9,110 bases of DNA. Source: JAIRNF01 sp031550925 (GTDB taxonomy: Bacteria > Bacteroidota > Bacteroidia > Bacteroidales > UBA932). The position numbers were made by a program, and so were the translations under genes. The stretch covers positions 1-9,110 of the forward strand of contig JAVBOE010000036.1 of the NCBI GenBank assembly GCA_031550925.1, in the 5' to 3' direction. The notes under the pieces were generated by a model. That model saw only the letters and a list, made by a program, of their open reading frames with translations, was not told the origin of the DNA and made no database searches. The number at the start of each line of letters is the position of its first letter. The stretch's first letter is position 1. Below, in pieces: positions 7,392-9,110 of this stretch.

Positions 7392-7410
7392 ACCTTTTTA
7401 TGAAAAAGGT
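7392..7410 (+). promoter_or_regulatory. Perfect hairpin with the start codon in its loop
   Basis: ACCTTTTT (7392-7399) and AAAAAGGT (7403-7410) are perfect 8-bp complements separated only by ATG, the start codon of the DUF2867 gene. In RNA this would place the start codon in a 3-base loop and could restrain initiation. The arms are AT-rich, and the right arm is just the common MKKV codon run, so chance is a real possibility. There is no U-tract, so it is not an intrinsic terminator. Confidence 0.3.
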
Positions 7411-7807
7411 ATCAAGGTCAAAAGTAGTTCCTAAAGAATCAGATATTCTGAATGAATTTAGTCGAGTAGATTATTCAGATGTGTACGAAATAAAGAAAGC
7501 AACTAATAAGACAACAAAAGAAATTTCATTAGAAGTATTGAAGCTTCCTGAATGGGCAAATCTCTTATTAAAGCTGAGAAATACTTTAGTGAAGGTATTT
7601 GGACTAAAAGTCGGTAAGCAAAATGATAAGCAAGAAACGTTTTTTACACTAATCAAGGAAAGTGAAAATGAGGTCATAATGGGTGAGGTTGATAAGCACC
7701 TAGATTTTAGAGTTTCAGTAATGGTAAACAAATCAAAAAATTCCATATCCTTCATAACAGTAGTTCATTTCAACAATCTATGGGGTAAATATATTTTTTA
7801 CTTATAA
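7400..7807 (+). CDS. DUF2867-family protein, C-terminus lost by frameshift
   Basis: A 135-residue open frame starting at ATG 7400, nine bases after the preceding stop. It resembles DUF2867 proteins, a family of unknown function often found alone or attached to NAD-binding domains. Recognisable parts are the opening MKKVSRSKVVPKES, DYSDVYEI, LPEWANLLLKLRNTLVKVFGLK (about 50-71), GEVDKHLDFRVSVMV (about 93-108) and VVHFNNLWGK (about 121-130). The family normally continues with a YF...PFH...V block, but here the frame ends as YIFYL and a stop. The missing block is present immediately downstream in another frame (7798-7866), so a single base has probably been lost from the T run at 7794-7799. Composition is clearly more AT-rich than secA or the membrane protein, which may mark a later acquisition. 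It could be a young pseudogene, a sequence error, or a protein rescued by slippage on the T run. Confidence 0.75.
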   Translation: MKKVSRSKVVPKESDILNEFSRVDYSDVYEIKKATNKTTKEISLEVLKLPEWANLLLKLRNTLVKVFGLKVGKQNDKQETFFTLIKESENEVIMGEVDKHLDFRVSVMVNKSKNSISFITVVHFNNLWGKYIFYL

Positions 7808-7866
7808 AACCATTTCATAAAATAATACTGAGAAACTTACTTAAAAGGCAATTAAAGAGGGATTGA
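7798..7866 (+). pseudogene. Out-of-frame C-terminal tail of the DUF2867 gene
   Basis: In the frame one base off the open frame above, this stretch reads LLIKPFHKIILRNLLKRQ followed by LKRD and TGA at 7864-7866. PFHKII is the conserved end of DUF2867 proteins. Adding one T to the six-T run at 7794-7799 joins the parts into GKYIFLLIKPFHK, which keeps the usual eight-residue spacing between the G of GK and PFH. The restored gene would be 7400-7866 and would stop six bases before the deacetylase ATG, fitting a two-gene operon. Confidence 0.75.
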
Positions 7867-7872
7867 GGCATA

Positions 7873-8802
7873 ATGAAAAAGTTACTTATTATCACGTTTT
7901 TGCTTATTTCTAGCATAACATATAGCCAGCAAAAACAAATAGCCATTACCATTGACGATCTACCTTTTGTTGATAGCTATAGGCTCCCTATTAACGAAGT
8001 GGAAGAAGCAACCAATAGCTTGCTGGATAAGCTAAGCAGCAATAGTATAAGTGCTACAGGTTTTGTTATCGGAAGGCAACTTGTAGAACAAGAAAATTCG
8101 GAAATAAAACGGGATATCGTAAAAGCGTGGCTGAACAAAGGACAAAGCATAGGTAACCATACTTACTCTCACCCCTCGTTGAATAATGTTACGCTGAGTG
8201 GTTATATTAATAACTTCAATAAAAACGAAGAGGTATTAAAACAGCTATACCCGTCTGGCCAAAAAACTGGCAAGTATTTTCGCTATCCATTTTTACAAAT
8301 GGGGTCGGATACTACTCGCAAAAACGGATTCGAACGATTTTTGAAATCTGTTGACTACCGTATTGCTCCTGTTACAATAGATAACTCGGATTATATCTTT
8401 AACGATGTTTATGTAGAGGCGTATCTTAAAGGTGATGAAACAACCATGCAAAAGGCCATAGAATCATACCTTGGCTATCTGAGAGAAATAATAAAATGCT
8501 ACGAGCAAATAACACTCGAAATTGTTGGTCATCCAATCAAGCACATCTTTCTGTGCCATGCAAACCTCATCAATGCCGATCATTTTGATAAAGTAATAGC
8601 TGTTTTCGAAGAAGAGGGCTACACATTTATCAGCCTAGAAGATGCACTTACCGATAGCATTTACCAACGTACAGATACGCTTACCATCAGCGGGGGATGG
8701 TCACACATTGATAGATGGAAAAAGAATGACGGAATAAAAATAACCGTTTCCTACCCTGAAATAGACGAAGAAATAACGAAACTCTACAATGAAGGTCGTT
8801 AG
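7873..8802 (+). CDS. Secreted NodB-type polysaccharide deacetylase (CE4)
   Basis: A 309-residue exported protein. The signal peptide is about residues 1-18 (MKKLLIITFL ... ITYS, cleavage before QQ). The NodB/CE4 motifs are in order: TIDD (26-29; D28 catalytic base and D29 metal ligand by family analogy), H96-x3-H100 in GNHTYSH (metal ligands), FRYP (136-139; R137), and HIFLCHANLINADHF (224-238; H229 equivalent to the motif-5 histidine). Motif 4 is present only in altered form (VTIDNSDYIF, 167-176). The family removes N- or O-acetyl groups from sugars such as peptidoglycan, chitin oligomers or capsular glycans; the substrate cannot be told here. A C-terminal extension after about residue 262 (TLTISGGWSHIDRW) is not part of the core barrel. 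The ATG at 7873 follows the end of the repaired DUF2867 gene by six bases, so the two are probably co-transcribed. Composition is AT-rich, like the preceding gene. Confidence 0.9.
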   Translation: MKKLLIITFLLISSITYSQQKQIAITIDDLPFVDSYRLPINEVEEATNSLLDKLSSNSISATGFVIGRQLVEQENSEIKRDIVKAWLNKGQSIGNHTYSHPSLNNVTLSGYINNFNKNEEVLKQLYPSGQKTGKYFRYPFLQMGSDTTRKNGFERFLKSVDYRIAPVTIDNSDYIFNDVYVEAYLKGDETTMQKAIESYLGYLREIIKCYEQITLEIVGHPIKHIFLCHANLINADHFDKVIAVFEEEGYTFISLEDALTDSIYQRTDTLTISGGWSHIDRWKKNDGIKITVSYPEIDEEITKLYNEGR

Positions 8803-8809
8803 GTACTGC

Positions 8810-9110
8810 CTAGTTTTCTTCTAGAAATTTCTTTAAAGAGGTCTTTAGTATATATGTCCATCCGGCAGTACAGCTCTCTCTAGAGAAATCGGGATTATCC
8901 TGAGGAAACGTTTCTACGCCTTTATGAATCAGTTTTAAATGGGTTTTACCATTTTCATTTTTCAGCTCAAAAGTTACCAATGTATCACCTTCATAACCCT
9001 CATAACGCCAAGAGTAAGACAGCTTATGCTCTCCAACAACTTCAACAATTTTGCAGAGATGTAAGTATTGTTGTTTTTCGGAACCTCCGTGAAATTGAAA
9101 CTCAAAACCT
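8810..9110 (-). CDS. AHSA1/SRPBCC-domain protein (5' end outside window)
   Basis: About 99 C-terminal residues of a minus-strand gene are visible; the start is beyond the right edge. The frame reads GFEFQFHGGSE, then YSWRYEGYEGDTLVTFELK, then THLKLIHKGVETF and the end TAGWTYILKTSLKKFLEEN. The YSWRYEGYEGDTLVTFEL strand pair, the LIHKGVE strand and the final GWTYIL...L..FLE helix are typical of AHSA1-like SRPBCC (START-like, Bet v 1-fold) proteins, which bind small hydrophobic ligands or, in the eukaryotic namesake, activate Hsp90. The precise role is unknown. It is convergent with the deacetylase gene, with only seven bases between the two stop codons and no obvious hairpin terminator between them. 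Confidence 0.85.
   Translation of the reverse strand, partial: GFEFQFHGGSEKQQYLHLCKIVEVVGEHKLSYSWRYEGYEGDTLVTFELKNENGKTHLKLIHKGVETFPQDNPDFSRESCTAGWTYILKTSLKKFLEEN

Noticed and set aside
7392..7410. Intrinsic terminator of the sigma operon
   Set aside because: The hairpin has AT-rich arms, no following U-tract, and overlaps the start codon of the next gene.
8810..8830. Possible second frameshift at the end of the SRPBCC gene
   Set aside because: A first reading seemed to end at a TAG at 8821, but on re-reading by coordinates the AAA TTT CTA codons stay in frame through LKKFLEEN to the stop at 8810; the gene end is intact.

Overview
The window comes from a Bacteroidota chromosome, most likely order Bacteroidales. 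The evidence is a SecA with the long extra segments typical of that phylum, SusC-like CarboxypepD_reg modules ending in a 'LDEMVVVAYG' motif, a membrane protein carrying the 'DPFLADALEGF' N-terminal motif, and promoter-like TAnnTTTG boxes instead of TATAAT. Genus cannot be settled; a Dysgonomonas/Parabacteroides-type genome is a guess. Coding density is high, with no RNA gene, insertion sequence, CRISPR array or phage gene visible.

Layout. Positions 1-2884 (minus) hold most of secA, whose 3' end lies beyond the left edge. A short intergenic region carries the secA promoter and a hairpin terminator for the next gene. Positions 3076-4974 (minus) encode a secreted YfbK-type von Willebrand factor A (VWA) protein with a SusC-like N-terminal module. 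A 179-bp divergent promoter region separates it from a plus-strand pair with overlapping ATGA stop/start codons: an ECF-like sigma factor (5154-5726) and a 555-residue single-pass membrane protein (5723-7390). The latter has a Bacteroidota cytoplasmic N-terminal motif, one membrane helix, a SusC-like CarboxypepD_reg module and a C-terminal TonB_C-like domain. Next come a DUF2867-family gene whose C-terminus has slipped out of frame (7400-7866), a secreted NodB-type polysaccharide deacetylase (7873-8802), and, convergent at the right edge, the 3' part of an AHSA1/SRPBCC gene (8810-9110, minus).

How the genes may work together. The centre of interest is the divergent trio VWA protein / sigma factor / membrane TonB_C protein. 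The membrane protein is positioned like an anti-sigma factor or sigma regulator, but its periplasmic half looks like pieces of a TonB-dependent transporter signalling path (CarboxypepD_reg module, 'LDEMVVVAYG', TonB_C domain) with no beta-barrel. The divergently encoded VWA protein carries a clearly homologous CarboxypepD_reg-LDEMVVVAYG module. A reasonable model is an envelope-sensing system in which the VWA protein and the membrane protein communicate in the periplasm and control the sigma factor. The domains and gene order are seen in the sequence; the signalling role is inference. The other genes are either housekeeping (secA) or accessory and apparently unrelated.
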